Source of the DNA: Cloacimonetes bacterium UBA4175
Lineage (GTDB): Bacteria; Cloacimonadota; Cloacimonadia; Cloacimonadales; Cloacimonadaceae
Direction: 5' to 3'
DNA length: 39,613 bases
Assembly: GCA_002379855.1 (NCBI GenBank)
Contig: DFUX01000018.1
Location: 1-39,613 of the forward strand
Part shown: piece by piece, positions 1 through 7,374 of the stretch
Numbering within the stretch: the first letter of the stretch is position 1
Layout: the number at the start of each line of letters is the position of its first letter
The notes under the pieces: generated by a model
Databases searched by the model: none
Seen by the model: the letters and a program-made list of their open reading frames with translations, nothing else
What the model was told of the DNA's origin: nothing
Made by a program: the position numbers and the translations under genes

Positions 1-52
1 AAGGATGATGGCACCAAAGCCAGGAGCAGCAAAGGACGGAGGCGTGAAGGAA
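1..52 (+). repeat. Dispersed compound repeat, copy A (cut by the window edge)
   Basis: This is the 3' arm of the repeat family seen again at 10751-10843 (reverse) and 29934-30020. The shared stretch runs from AAGGATGATGG through CCAAAGCC, AGCAGCAAAGGA and GAAGGAA. The palindromic 5' part lies outside the window. It sits downstream of the minus-strand ECF cassette. From 53 to 243 I see no gene, only a short CCGC-TAAA-GCGG stem over the ecfT stop. Confidence 0.75.
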
Positions 53-243
53 TATCGGCATATTCGCGGTTATTATCTACCGGTATCAACTAACAGGCAC
101 AACCTAACTGTCTGTTGGGGAAAGTGATGGATGCTTTGTGAATTTGGTATGTCAGTGATTTTTGGCGTTCGTATCCTTCAGCTTAGCCCGGGCCTCAGAT
201 AGTTCACCCTAATGAGATAAAGATGCCGGACTTGGATACCGCT

Positions 244-963
244 TTAGCGGCGGAACAGGTAAAGGGCTGTCAAAGCCAGCAGCGAAGCGTATAAAAGCCA
301 GTCCCAGGCGGAAAAGGAGTGTTGCTTCAACCTGCTTTTGGGGCCGGAACTGCGGAAGCCACGCAGTTCCAGGGCGATGGCTTTGACTCCGCTTTGGGAG
401 AGCGTTTCCGCCAGAATGGTGAGAGATATCAGACGATAAACCTTCATCTTGGCGGCGAATCTGAGTTTCTTCAGTTCGATAGCCCTCAGTTTGAGCAGTT
501 GCAAAAAGTGGCGCAGCCTGGCGTTGAGGCTGGGGATTATCCGCACTCCGAAAAAGATCATGAAGCTCAGTTCCTGGGGCAGGCGCAACGCGCCGAAAGC
601 GATGTCGAAATCTTCATATTCAAAGCGCAGCAGCACCCGGGCCGCCAGCCAGAGTACCAGAATCCTGATCGCGAAAGCCAGTCCCCGCTGCAAGGCAATC
701 GTGTGCACCGCATACCAGCCTTTTCCCCACAGCAGTTGCCCCTGTTTGACAAACAGCAATTGCACCACCAGCACCGCCAGGCTGAGGGGCAGCAGGTAGC
801 GGGCTTGCCTGCCCAGAGCAGCCCAGTCGAAACCACTGAAGACACCCTGGTACAAAAAGGCCAGCAGCAATACAGCGGCCAGCCAGGCAATCTGGAGCAC
901 AAAAAGCGCCGCGGTACTGAGCCAAAGCACCAGAATCAGGAGGCTGAGGGGATGCAGTTTCAG
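244..963 (-). CDS. ecfT: ECF transporter transmembrane component EcfT
   Basis: Membrane scaffold of an ECF uptake transporter, joining two ATPases to a substrate-binding S component. The protein is hydrophobic, with several membrane segments in the first half and near the C-terminus. A cytoplasmic stretch carries the coupling-helix signature LELRGF (EcfT proteins have an Ala-Arg-Gly type motif here) after a basic helix. The first conventional start is GTG at 930. However, the frame continues upstream as KLHPLSLLILVLW, the usual EcfT beginning, up to a CTG at 963 that overlaps the TGA of the upstream ATPase and follows GGGGAGG. I therefore prefer a CTG start, giving about 239 residues; GTG 930 would give 228. 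It is the last gene of the minus-strand cassette. Confidence 0.88.
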   Translation of the reverse strand: MKLHPLSLLILVLWLSTAALFVLQIAWLAAVLLLAFLYQGVFSGFDWAALGRQARYLLPLSLAVLVVQLLFVKQGQLLWGKGWYAVHTIALQRGLAFAIRILVLWLAARVLLRFEYEDFDIAFGALRLPQELSFMIFFGVRIIPSLNARLRHFLQLLKLRAIELKKLRFAAKMKVYRLISLTILAETLSQSGVKAIALELRGFRSSGPKSRLKQHSFSAWDWLLYASLLALTALYLFRR

Positions 964-1607
964 ATTTCCTCCCCGGTTATGCTGCCATCGCGCAGGTGCA
1001 GCACCCGGTCCATGGCCGGCAGCAGCAGCTCAGTTTCATGGCTGGCAACCAGCATGCCTTTTTTGGAGCGGCAAAGCTCCAGGAACCGCTCTTTGCGGGC
1101 GGCGTCCAGGCTGGCGGTGGGTTCATCCAGAATCCAGTATTTCTCCGGGCAAAAATAGAGCGGCAATAGGGCAAAGGCACGTTTCTCGCCGCTTGAAAGC
1201 TGGCTGAAGGGAGCATCCAGCCTGGCGGCGAGGTCTGTCCCCAGCATCTTGTCGAGCTTTTTCCCCAGGATATCCGGCCACAGCAATTGCCAGATTTCCA
1301 GGTCGTGCCTGGGGCAGAGGCCAAAGAGGTTTTCGGCTGATTGTTGCTGCAAATAAAACAGCTCCGCGTAAAACGAGGCATCCGGTTCGCCAAGCGGTTT
1401 TCCCTGCCAGAGAATCTGTCCGGATGAAGGCTTCAAAAGCCCGGTGAGCAGCTTGAGCAGGGTGCTTTTTCCGCAGCCGGTGTCCCCGCGCAGCAACACA
1501 TTTTCACCGCGCTCCAAAGCAAGATCGAGTTCCCTCAACAGTGGCGCCTGCCCGGGGTAAGCAAAGCAGAGTTGTGAAATCCGGTAAATTTCACGTGATT
1601 CCATCAT
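960..1607 (-). CDS. ECF transporter ATP-binding subunit (second ATPase)
   Basis: An ABC ATPase of about 215 residues that powers the ECF transporter at the cytoplasmic face. Visible motifs are a Walker A (GDTGCGKST, about residues 40-48), the ABC signature LSSGE, Walker B with YWILDEPTASLD, and a switch histidine in VASHE. The shorter length and divergent signature compared with its neighbour suit the second member of an EcfA/EcfA' pair. Start ATG 1607 overlaps the TGA of the upstream ATPase (ATGA), and a second ATG at 1604 is better spaced from GGAG. It overlaps ecfT at its end if that gene starts at CTG 963. The ATPase assignment is firm; which of the two EcfA types it is cannot be decided by eye. 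Confidence 0.9.
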   Translation of the reverse strand: MMESREIYRISQLCFAYPGQAPLLRELDLALERGENVLLRGDTGCGKSTLLKLLTGLLKPSSGQILWQGKPLGEPDASFYAELFYLQQQSAENLFGLCPRHDLEIWQLLWPDILGKKLDKMLGTDLAARLDAPFSQLSSGEKRAFALLPLYFCPEKYWILDEPTASLDAARKERFLELCRSKKGMLVASHETELLLPAMDRVLHLRDGSITGEEI

Positions 1608-2242
1608 AGCTCCAGGAACCGCGAGCCAGAGGGCAGATAGGAAAATTCATGGTCAGCCACCAGCACCATCCTGCCTTGGGATAGCAGCTTTTCCAGCCAG
1701 TCTTTCAGGGTGGCCAGGGCATTGGCGCTCAGTCCGCTGGAGGGTTCATCGAGCAGCACGAGCGGACTTTGCAGGCATTCGCAAACAGCCAGCAAGAGCA
1801 GCTTTTTCTGTCCGCTGGAAAGGGTGTCCGGGGCGCGGTCAAGCATGCCGTCGAAACCGAAGTAGCGCGCCGAGGCGGCAATTCGCCGCTTCATCTCATC
1901 CGGAGGCAGTCCCAGGTTTTCCAGGGCGAAGGCCAGTTCCTTTTCCAGACGCGGGAAAAAGATCTGGTTGTCCGGATCGTTCAACTGATAGCAGAGAAAG
2001 CGAAACCGCTCCCGCAGGGGAACCGGCTGCAGGTCGAGGCTGTCCAGGCTGATGCTGCCCGAACATTCCGCCCGCACGTATTGGGGGATGATGCCGGCGA
2101 TCAGGTTGAGCAGCGAGGTCTTGCCGCAGCCGTTGGGGCCTTTCAGGCAGAGCAATTCACCCGGCTGCAGCCGCAGGCTGAGATTCTCCCAGAGGGGAGG
2201 GGAACCGGGATAGGCCAGCGAGACCTGTGTAATGCTCAGCAA
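1604..2242 (-). CDS. ECF transporter ATP-binding subunit (first ATPase)
   Basis: An ABC ATPase of 212 residues, partner of the ATPase encoded just downstream. Motifs seen are Walker A GPNGCGKTS, a Q-loop region (LCYQLNDPDNQIFFP, the Q-N-P-x-x-Q/I-F type common in EcfA), signature LSSGQ, Walker B VLLDEPSSGL, and an H-loop in VADHE. The start appears to be TTG 2242: an in-frame stop lies three codons upstream and there is no good Shine-Dalgarno, so translation is probably coupled to the gene ending at 2249. The preserved catalytic motifs suggest a working ATPase. Two distinct ATPases next to one EcfT and one S component indicate a dedicated (group I-like) ECF system. Confidence 0.9.
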   Translation of the reverse strand: MLSITQVSLAYPGSPPLWENLSLRLQPGELLCLKGPNGCGKTSLLNLIAGIIPQYVRAECSGSISLDSLDLQPVPLRERFRFLCYQLNDPDNQIFFPRLEKELAFALENLGLPPDEMKRRIAASARYFGFDGMLDRAPDTLSSGQKKLLLLAVCECLQSPLVLLDEPSSGLSANALATLKDWLEKLLSQGRMVLVADHEFSYLPSGSRFLEL

Positions 2243-2248
2243 AAGTGC

Positions 2249-3169
2249 TCAGGGGGTGAGGCTAAAGGTTGTCACATCCTTCAACAGCTCAGGTTCGGAA
2301 AGGATTTCCACCAAAGGGTATTCCCTGGTCGTTCCGCCCTGCTCCACCACGAACATGACATCCGGGCTCAGTTGCCAGTCCAGCACGCGGTTGAGGGCGA
2401 TCAGGGCGTCGATGTTTTCAATGTCGATCAGGGCAAGGTCGTTCATCTGGATGAAGATGATATTCTTGAGCCACATCCCGCCAGGGATGCTGGGGCTTTT
2501 GAGGTTGAAACCGTCATCGGTGACTTCCAGGATGGCACCCTCCAAATGCAGCGGATACTCCAGGCCCATTTTCATGCCGTCGCGGCTGTAGAGGATCACG
2601 TTGCAGCTTGAATCCCGCGCGGAAAGCGGCAACAGGTCTTTGAAATAGTAGCCCTTGGTGTTCACGAAGGGAGCGGGGTTGTCCTTGATCTCGATGCTCT
2701 GCAGACGGGTGTCCAGAAACTCGAAACGCTTGGGCAAGCCCATCGCGTCAAGATCTTCCAAAACGATCCGTTGGATGTCGCGCACCCATTTCATGTCGCG
2801 CAGGGCGGGGAAGATGATGCGCATGCTTCCGCCGGCAAATTCCTTTCCTCCCTGGGCAAAGGCCAGCCAGCACTCCAGGCTGTCCCATTCGGCCTTGCTG
2901 AGGTTGACCATATAGCGGTCATCGGATTCAAAGCGGATGACCTTGAAAGGTGTTTTTACCCGGGATTCCAGCCAGGTGTCAAAACGTATTCCCTGCCAGG
3001 TTTCGCGGCGGGTCTCGCCGTCTTTTTCGCGCAAAGTTTCAAAGGTCAGGCGGGGCAGTGAAGCCAGCTCATCGCGGCTCACCTCCATAGTCTGTCCGCT
3101 CGAGTCGGTGATGGTGATGGCGCACAGAACGCCCTGGCAAAGCAAGAGGATTAGCATCAGATACTTCAT
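2249..3169 (-). CDS. Exported protein with two sulfite-oxidase-fold-like halves
   Basis: A 306-residue protein with a signal peptide (about residues 1-17, ending VLCA). Residues 18-140 follow the layout of the non-heme 'oxidoreductase molybdopterin-binding' (SUOX) fold: a short strand with a substituted residue, then WQGIRFDTWLE, a DDRYMVNL strand, a GGSMRIIFP turn and the closing KWVRDIQRIVLED. Residues 150-250 show a weaker second copy, with KGYYFKDLL and PGGMWLKNIIFIQM in matching places. I see no obvious molybdenum-ligand cysteine, so a non-catalytic binding role is plausible. ATG 3169 follows GGAGTG and overlaps the S-component stop (ATGA); the ATPases follow directly. This placement suggests an extracytoplasmic partner of the ECF transporter, which is an inference. 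Confidence 0.7.
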   Translation of the reverse strand: MKYLMLILLLCQGVLCAITITDSSGQTMEVSRDELASLPRLTFETLREKDGETRRETWQGIRFDTWLESRVKTPFKVIRFESDDRYMVNLSKAEWDSLECWLAFAQGGKEFAGGSMRIIFPALRDMKWVRDIQRIVLEDLDAMGLPKRFEFLDTRLQSIEIKDNPAPFVNTKGYYFKDLLPLSARDSSCNVILYSRDGMKMGLEYPLHLEGAILEVTDDGFNLKSPSIPGGMWLKNIIFIQMNDLALIDIENIDALIALNRVLDWQLSPDVMFVVEQGGTTREYPLVEILSEPELLKDVTTFSLTP

Positions 3170-3696
3170 TTTATCACTCCGTAATCGTCTAAAGGTTTAT
3201 AGATTCCCCAGGATACAAATCCGCCCAGGAGGCCGGAAACCAGCGCCATCCCCAATACGATCAGCACTGCCTGCAGAGGATGGCGGAACAGCAGGATCGC
3301 CACCACTCCCGCGCCGGTCATATTGGCGAGGGGTGTGAGCACCAGGTGGGTGAGCAGATTGCGGGGGTTCTTGAAAAAGGGTCTGGCCAGATCCACCACC
3401 AAGCCAGGCAGAACGTAGCTGACCAGGGTGAGCAGGCCTTGATTCTTGAAGCCCAGGACGATGGCAATCAACGCCTGCAGCAGGCCGAAGAGCAGCCCTG
3501 TGCCCCATTTGGGCACGATCAGCACCGCCAAAACCAACCACAGCATATAAAACCCGCCAGCCAGCGAACCGCCCGGCACCATCATCGGCATCGAGATCAT
3601 CTTAAACAGCGGAGAGATCAGTATCTTTGCCACAAACCCCATCCCCGCCAGGCTGGCGATCAGGATCAGATCCCGGGTAGTGAATTTCTGTAACAT
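3166..3696 (-). CDS. ECF transporter substrate-binding S component, YkoE-like
   Basis: A 176-residue integral membrane protein with about five or six membrane segments. The order of features recalls the YkoE family (thiamine or hydroxymethylpyrimidine uptake): an N-terminal charged TTRDL before the first helix, a PGGSLAGGFYMLWLV segment, KWGTGLLFGLLQALIAIVLG in the middle, and a GLLGGFVSWG C-terminal helix. The closing residues are cytoplasmic. As the S component it would choose the cargo. The thiamine link is a family-level guess; no TPP riboswitch was found upstream. ATG 3696 has GGAG at good spacing. The gene lies 8 bp after the dCMP deaminase and overlaps the exported SUOX-like gene by 4 bp, so all six genes are probably co-transcribed. 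Confidence 0.72.
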   Translation of the reverse strand: MLQKFTTRDLILIASLAGMGFVAKILISPLFKMISMPMMVPGGSLAGGFYMLWLVLAVLIVPKWGTGLLFGLLQALIAIVLGFKNQGLLTLVSYVLPGLVVDLARPFFKNPRNLLTHLVLTPLANMTGAGVVAILLFRHPLQAVLIVLGMALVSGLLGGFVSWGIYKPLDDYGVIK

Positions 3697-3704
3697 GGAG
3701 ACTC

Positions 3705-4181
3705 CTATATCATACGTTTCATGTTGCCCGTAAGCATGTCATAATGGATCACTTCCACCCCTGCCTCCGCAAACAGTTGCTCGGCGAGGGTGTCCGGATA
3801 GATTTGGGAAATATAGACCGTCTTAATTTCGGCGTTGATGATCAGTCTGGCGCAGATGCTGCAGGGCTGATGGGTGCAGTAAATTGTGGCGTCTCTGGTG
3901 CTGGAGCCGTTGAGGCCTGCCTGGATGATAGCATTTTGTTCGGCATGCACGCCTCGGCAAAGCTCGTGCATCTGCCCGGAGGGCACGGAGTTCTTTTGGC
4001 GCAGGCATCCCACCTGTTCGCAGTGGGAAATGCCCTTGGGGCTGCCATTGTAGCCCGTGGAGAGGATCTGGTTGTCCTTCACCAGCACCGCTCCCACTTG
4101 TCTGCGCAGGCAGGTGCTGCGCTTGGCTGCCAGCAAAGCCATTTGCATAAAGTATTCTTGCCAGGATGGGCGTTTATCCAT
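3705..4181 (-). CDS. Deoxycytidylate (dCMP) deaminase family protein
   Basis: A zinc-dependent deaminase of 158 residues that would convert dCMP to dUMP for thymidylate synthesis in the cytoplasm. The catalytic zinc site is visible as HAEQNAI (His and the proton-shuttling Glu) followed by PCSIC, whose two cysteines are the other ligands. The substrate-contact stretch GYNGSPKG is also intact, as in ComEB and T4-type dCMP deaminases. Length and motif order are normal for the family. It is the first gene of the minus-strand unit that continues into the ECF cassette, and is divergent from the PadR operon. A TTGACA box at 4236-4241 (minus) may be part of its promoter. There is no obvious functional reason for its link to the transporter beyond pyrimidine chemistry. 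Confidence 0.92.
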   Translation of the reverse strand: MDKRPSWQEYFMQMALLAAKRSTCLRRQVGAVLVKDNQILSTGYNGSPKGISHCEQVGCLRQKNSVPSGQMHELCRGVHAEQNAIIQAGLNGSSTRDATIYCTHQPCSICARLIINAEIKTVYISQIYPDTLAEQLFAEAGVEVIHYDMLTGNMKRMI

Positions 4182-4294
4182 AATATCCCCAGTTGGATGG
4201 AGTATTTTTTCTCAGCTTTGGGCATGGCTTTTTTCTGTCAAGCGGTGTTTTGTCCTGCCAGGATATGGTTGGGGGATGGTTAAGAAAAATAGGT

Positions 4295-4322
4295 TTGCCT
4301 TTGCTCACATAGATACTATTAT
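4295..4322 (+). promoter_or_regulatory. Candidate promoter of the PadR-efflux operon
   Basis: TTGCCT at 4295-4300 and TATTAT at 4317-4322 are separated by 16 bp. The -10 element lies inside the left arm of the inverted repeat at 4312-4338, so a bound repressor would block polymerase. The start site is not proven. Confidence 0.5.
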
Positions 4323-4338
4323 ATTGGATAATAGTATC
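4312..4338. promoter_or_regulatory. Perfect inverted repeat, likely PadR operator
   Basis: Arms GATACTATTAT (4312-4322) and ATAATAGTATC (4328-4338) are exact reverse complements around a 5-bp spacer. An AGTATCG in the right arm (4333-4339) is repeated directly at 4345-4351, which could be a second half-site. PadR dimers usually bind AT-rich palindromes near their own promoters. The repeat lies 27 bp before the padR-family start codon. Confidence 0.7.
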
Positions 4339-4365
4339 GACCCAAGTATCGCAAAGGAGTTACCC

Positions 4366-4938
4366 ATGTCCAAACCCAAGATGGTGGTGCTGGCCTTTCT
4401 GCACAGGGAGCCCATGTATGGCTACCAGATCGGCCATGTGGCGGAGAAATTTGGCCTGCCTGTGTGGGCCAGCATCAAGCTGCCCTCGATCTATAAAGCA
4501 CTGCAGGAGTTGGAGGCATCCAGGCATATCGAAGGAGAACAGGTGATGGAAGGTAACACGCCGCCACGCACCGTATTCAGGATCAACGCCAAAGGCAAAA
4601 AGCTGCTGCAGATGATGATCAGGCAAAGCCTGGCCTCCGATAAGACCTGCGGCAACGACTGGTGGCTGGCCCTGTCTCTTTCCTGGAAATGCCTCTCCCG
4701 GGTAACGCTCATCCACGCTATACGGGAACGGATAGACAGGATGCAGCGCGTGAATATGGATGAGCACAGCGATATGTGCGGCCAGCGGGTGCAGCATGGG
4801 GATCTGCCCTTTATTTACTGCTACCTCTGGCGTATCGGCAGGCTGCATCACGAAGCAGAATTGCAGGTGATGCGCGAGCTTTTGAAGGATATTGAAAACA
4901 ATGAACACAAAGACTATTTCCTGAATGAAGGAGAATAA
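4366..4938 (+). CDS. PadR family transcriptional regulator
   Basis: A 190-residue regulator, predicted to repress its own operon and the downstream pump. The N-terminal winged helix is typical: PKMVVLAFLHREPMYGYQI, then a recognition helix region with LPSIYKALQELE and a wing containing PPRTVFRINAKGKK. The C-terminal half (about residues 90-190) is a divergent helical dimerisation region. I choose ATG 4366 because it follows AAAGGAG at good spacing and the PadR homology begins there; the frame is open upstream to 4057 but that part overlaps the divergent gene and the promoter. It lies 1 bp before the preferred TTG start of the TolC-like gene. Effector is unknown, possibly a pump substrate as in LmrR-type PadR proteins. 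Confidence 0.9.
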   Translation: MSKPKMVVLAFLHREPMYGYQIGHVAEKFGLPVWASIKLPSIYKALQELEASRHIEGEQVMEGNTPPRTVFRINAKGKKLLQMMIRQSLASDKTCGNDWWLALSLSWKCLSRVTLIHAIRERIDRMQRVNMDEHSDMCGQRVQHGDLPFIYCYLWRIGRLHHEAELQVMRELLKDIENNEHKDYFLNEGE

Positions 4939-4939
4939 A

Positions 4940-6301
4940 TTGAAACGTATTGTAATCACAGGCATGTTATTGGGCGCGGCGCTGCTGTTTGGCCAGCCTG
5001 CCTCCCGGATCCTGAGTCTGGAGCAGGCGCGGGAGCTTGCGCTGGCCAATAACTCCGCCTACCAGGCCAGGCAGGCTGAACTGGAATCGGCCAGGTGGAG
5101 TAAAGCTTCCGCACTTGGTAACTTCCTGCCCACATTGACTTTGGATGGAAGCCTGCTCTATATGGATCCCGAGCCCACCTATATGGCGGGGAATACCGTG
5201 GTCTCGCTCAACAACGACTACCGCACCCTGAGCCTGTCGCTTTCGCAGCCGGTATTTCTGGGCGGCAAGCTCTGGCAGGGTTATCAGATGGCGAAGATCT
5301 CGGAGGAGATGGCCAAAACCGGCCTCGCGGCCCAGAGGTTGTCACTGCTTGCCGAGGTCAACAGCCTTTACCTGTCCCTCTTGCAGGCCACCGATCTGCA
5401 GCAGATGAGCGAGCTGGATTTGAGTTCCGCCCGCCGGAATATGGAGATCGCGCAGTTGAAGCATGACAACGGGCTGCTTTCCAACGCTGACTACCTGCGC
5501 TTTCAGAGCAGGCTGGCCACCAAGGATGTGGCAAGATTGCAGGCAAATACAGCCCGTCAACTGGCGCAGCTCAATCTGAGGAACTACCTCGCGCTGGACT
5601 ATCTGCCTGAAGTGGAGCTGCTGCCGGAAAGCGGGGATGACGCCATCCTTCAGTTGTTGCAGGACTACGATGCGGACAGAACCGCGGGGCTTTCCTCGGC
5701 GGCGCTCTCCGCAGGCCTGGCAAACAGCGGTTCGCTCAAGCTGGTGGAAAGTGGAGTGGAGCTTTCCCGCCGTGCCTGGCAGATCAGCAAGGGCAAGTTC
5801 CTGCCCACCCTGATGCTGATCGGCAGCCGCCGCTACGAAGAAAACGGCACCGACCGCTACAAGTTTGAAGCCTCCAGCCAAATCATGCTCACCGCTTCCC
5901 TGCCCCTGCTGCCCCAGTTGGGTAACTATGCTTCGCTGCGCAAGGCCGAGTTTGACTACAAGAAAGCCCGCCTGGAAGCCCGCAACGCCTCCGATGGAAT
6001 CCTGCTTGGCACGGAGGCAGCCGTGCTCAACCTGGTCAGTTCCGCCCAGCAGGTGAAAGCATCCCGGCTGGCGCTGGACTATACCCGTCAGAGCTATGAG
6101 CAGTTGCAGGAACGCTTTCGCATGAACCTGATCTCTTCCACGGAGCTGCTGGACGCCGAACTGATGCTGTCCTCAGCCCGCCTGGCCTACACAAACGCCC
6201 ACTATGCCTATCTGAAAAACCGCCTGGCCCTGATGCAGAGTATCGGGCTGGAAAACGAACAAGAACTGGATACATTGATTACTTCCGGAGTATATAAATG
6301 A
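4940..6301 (+). CDS. TolC family outer-membrane efflux protein
   Basis: Outer-membrane exit duct of the tripartite pump. The protein has about 453 residues with a signal peptide (MKRIVITGMLLGAALLFG), then the start of the mature TolC fold with LSLEQARELALANN. Two long alpha-helical halves with heptad-like spacing repeat the TolC layout, including strand-forming LSLSLSQPVFLGGKL in the first half and ASLPLLPQLGNYASLRKAE in the second. TTG 4940 is preferred because AAGGAG ends 6 bp before it and the peptide then begins with basic residues. ATG 4925 is in frame but overlaps the regulator and lies inside the Shine-Dalgarno region. It overlaps the adaptor gene by 4 bp (ATGA at 6298). Confidence 0.9.
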   Translation: MKRIVITGMLLGAALLFGQPASRILSLEQARELALANNSAYQARQAELESARWSKASALGNFLPTLTLDGSLLYMDPEPTYMAGNTVVSLNNDYRTLSLSLSQPVFLGGKLWQGYQMAKISEEMAKTGLAAQRLSLLAEVNSLYLSLLQATDLQQMSELDLSSARRNMEIAQLKHDNGLLSNADYLRFQSRLATKDVARLQANTARQLAQLNLRNYLALDYLPEVELLPESGDDAILQLLQDYDADRTAGLSSAALSAGLANSGSLKLVESGVELSRRAWQISKGKFLPTLMLIGSRRYEENGTDRYKFEASSQIMLTASLPLLPQLGNYASLRKAEFDYKKARLEARNASDGILLGTEAAVLNLVSSAQQVKASRLALDYTRQSYEQLQERFRMNLISSTELLDAELMLSSARLAYTNAHYAYLKNRLALMQSIGLENEQELDTLITSGVYK

Positions 6302-7371
6302 TTAAAAGACTATTGATTATCGCGCCAGCCCTGCTGTTGCTGGCATTAAGCGCCTGTGGAAAGGGCAAGGGTCCCGCGCCCAAAATGAAAGAGGATACCC
6401 AACCGGTAACGGTGGAGGAGCTTGCCCTCAGGGAACTGGATGAATACATCACCGTCTCCGGCAAGCTGGAGGGCATCACCAACATCACCATGAGCAGCGA
6501 AGCCGCGGGACGCGTCGTGCAGTTGTATAAGAAACTGGGGGACACCGTGCGCAAGGGGGAACGGATCGGCAGGCTGGACAACGATGTCTATCAATACCGC
6601 CTGGATCAGGCGGAGGCGGCTCTGGCTTCCGCGCAGAGCGCTTTGGACACCGCGCAGCGCAACCTCAATTACGCCGAGGAATCGCTGCGGAAGAGCCTGA
6701 TCTCCCAGGCCGAATACAACTCCGCCCTCGCCGCTTTCAAAAGCTCCAAATCCGCTCTGGACGGAGCCAAGGCCAATCTGGAATCCGCCCGCAGCAGCTT
6801 CAGCGGCTCCTATCTTACCGCTCCGGAATCCGGCACCATCTCCAGCCTCAATGTGTCCGTTGGCCAATACATCAATCCCGGCGCGCCATTGGCCACGATC
6901 ACCGACGCCAGCCGCCTGCTGATCAAGACCGGCATCGGCGAAAGCCAGATCGGCATGCTCAAGAAAGGCCAGAAAGTCCTGCTTAGCCGCCCGGGACTGG
7001 AAACGCCAGTCAACGCCTTTGTGCGCGGCTTTGGCATCAGCCCCCTGGCCAACGGCGCCACCTATCCCCTGGAGATCGAGGTGCCCAATCCCCGTCCCCT
7101 GATGCCCGGACAGGTGGTTAGCGCCAGAATCCTCGCCAACCGCTATCAGAACCTGCTCTACACCTCTCTCACCAATTTCGCCAACGAATTCGGCAAGGTC
7201 TATGCTTACACCGTGGATGCTGGCAACAAGGCGCACAAGAAGGAAGTGGCGCTGGGCAGGATCATCGGGGAAAATGTGCTTATCGAGAGCGGCCTGGAAC
7301 CCGGCGACCTGATCGTGACCAGCGGTTCGGAAAACCTGGAGGACGGCGCCAAAGTGGAGATCAGGAAGTAG
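6298..7371 (+). CDS. RND efflux periplasmic adaptor lipoprotein
   Basis: Membrane fusion protein of 357 residues that links the RND pump to the TolC-like duct. A lipoprotein signal peptide ends in LLALSAC, with Cys20 as the lipidation site, so it should be anchored in the inner membrane facing the periplasm. Next come the first half of a lipoyl-like hairpin (SSEAAGRVVQLYKKLGDTV), an alpha-helical hairpin rich in Ala, Gln and Ser (about residues 100-170), the second lipoyl half (APESGTISSLNVSVGQYI), a beta-barrel domain, and a membrane-proximal domain ending in GLEPGDLIVTSG. This is the standard HlyD/AcrA order. It overlaps the preceding gene and ends 3 bp before the pump gene. Confidence 0.93.
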   Translation: MIKRLLIIAPALLLLALSACGKGKGPAPKMKEDTQPVTVEELALRELDEYITVSGKLEGITNITMSSEAAGRVVQLYKKLGDTVRKGERIGRLDNDVYQYRLDQAEAALASAQSALDTAQRNLNYAEESLRKSLISQAEYNSALAAFKSSKSALDGAKANLESARSSFSGSYLTAPESGTISSLNVSVGQYINPGAPLATITDASRLLIKTGIGESQIGMLKKGQKVLLSRPGLETPVNAFVRGFGISPLANGATYPLEIEVPNPRPLMPGQVVSARILANRYQNLLYTSLTNFANEFGKVYAYTVDAGNKAHKKEVALGRIIGENVLIESGLEPGDLIVTSGSENLEDGAKVEIRK

Positions 7372-7374
7372 ATA

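Noticed and set aside
4057..4365. Upstream extension of the PadR gene
   Set aside because: The frame is open but overlaps the divergent dCMP deaminase gene and the promoter/operator; PadR homology and the ribosome site start at 4366.
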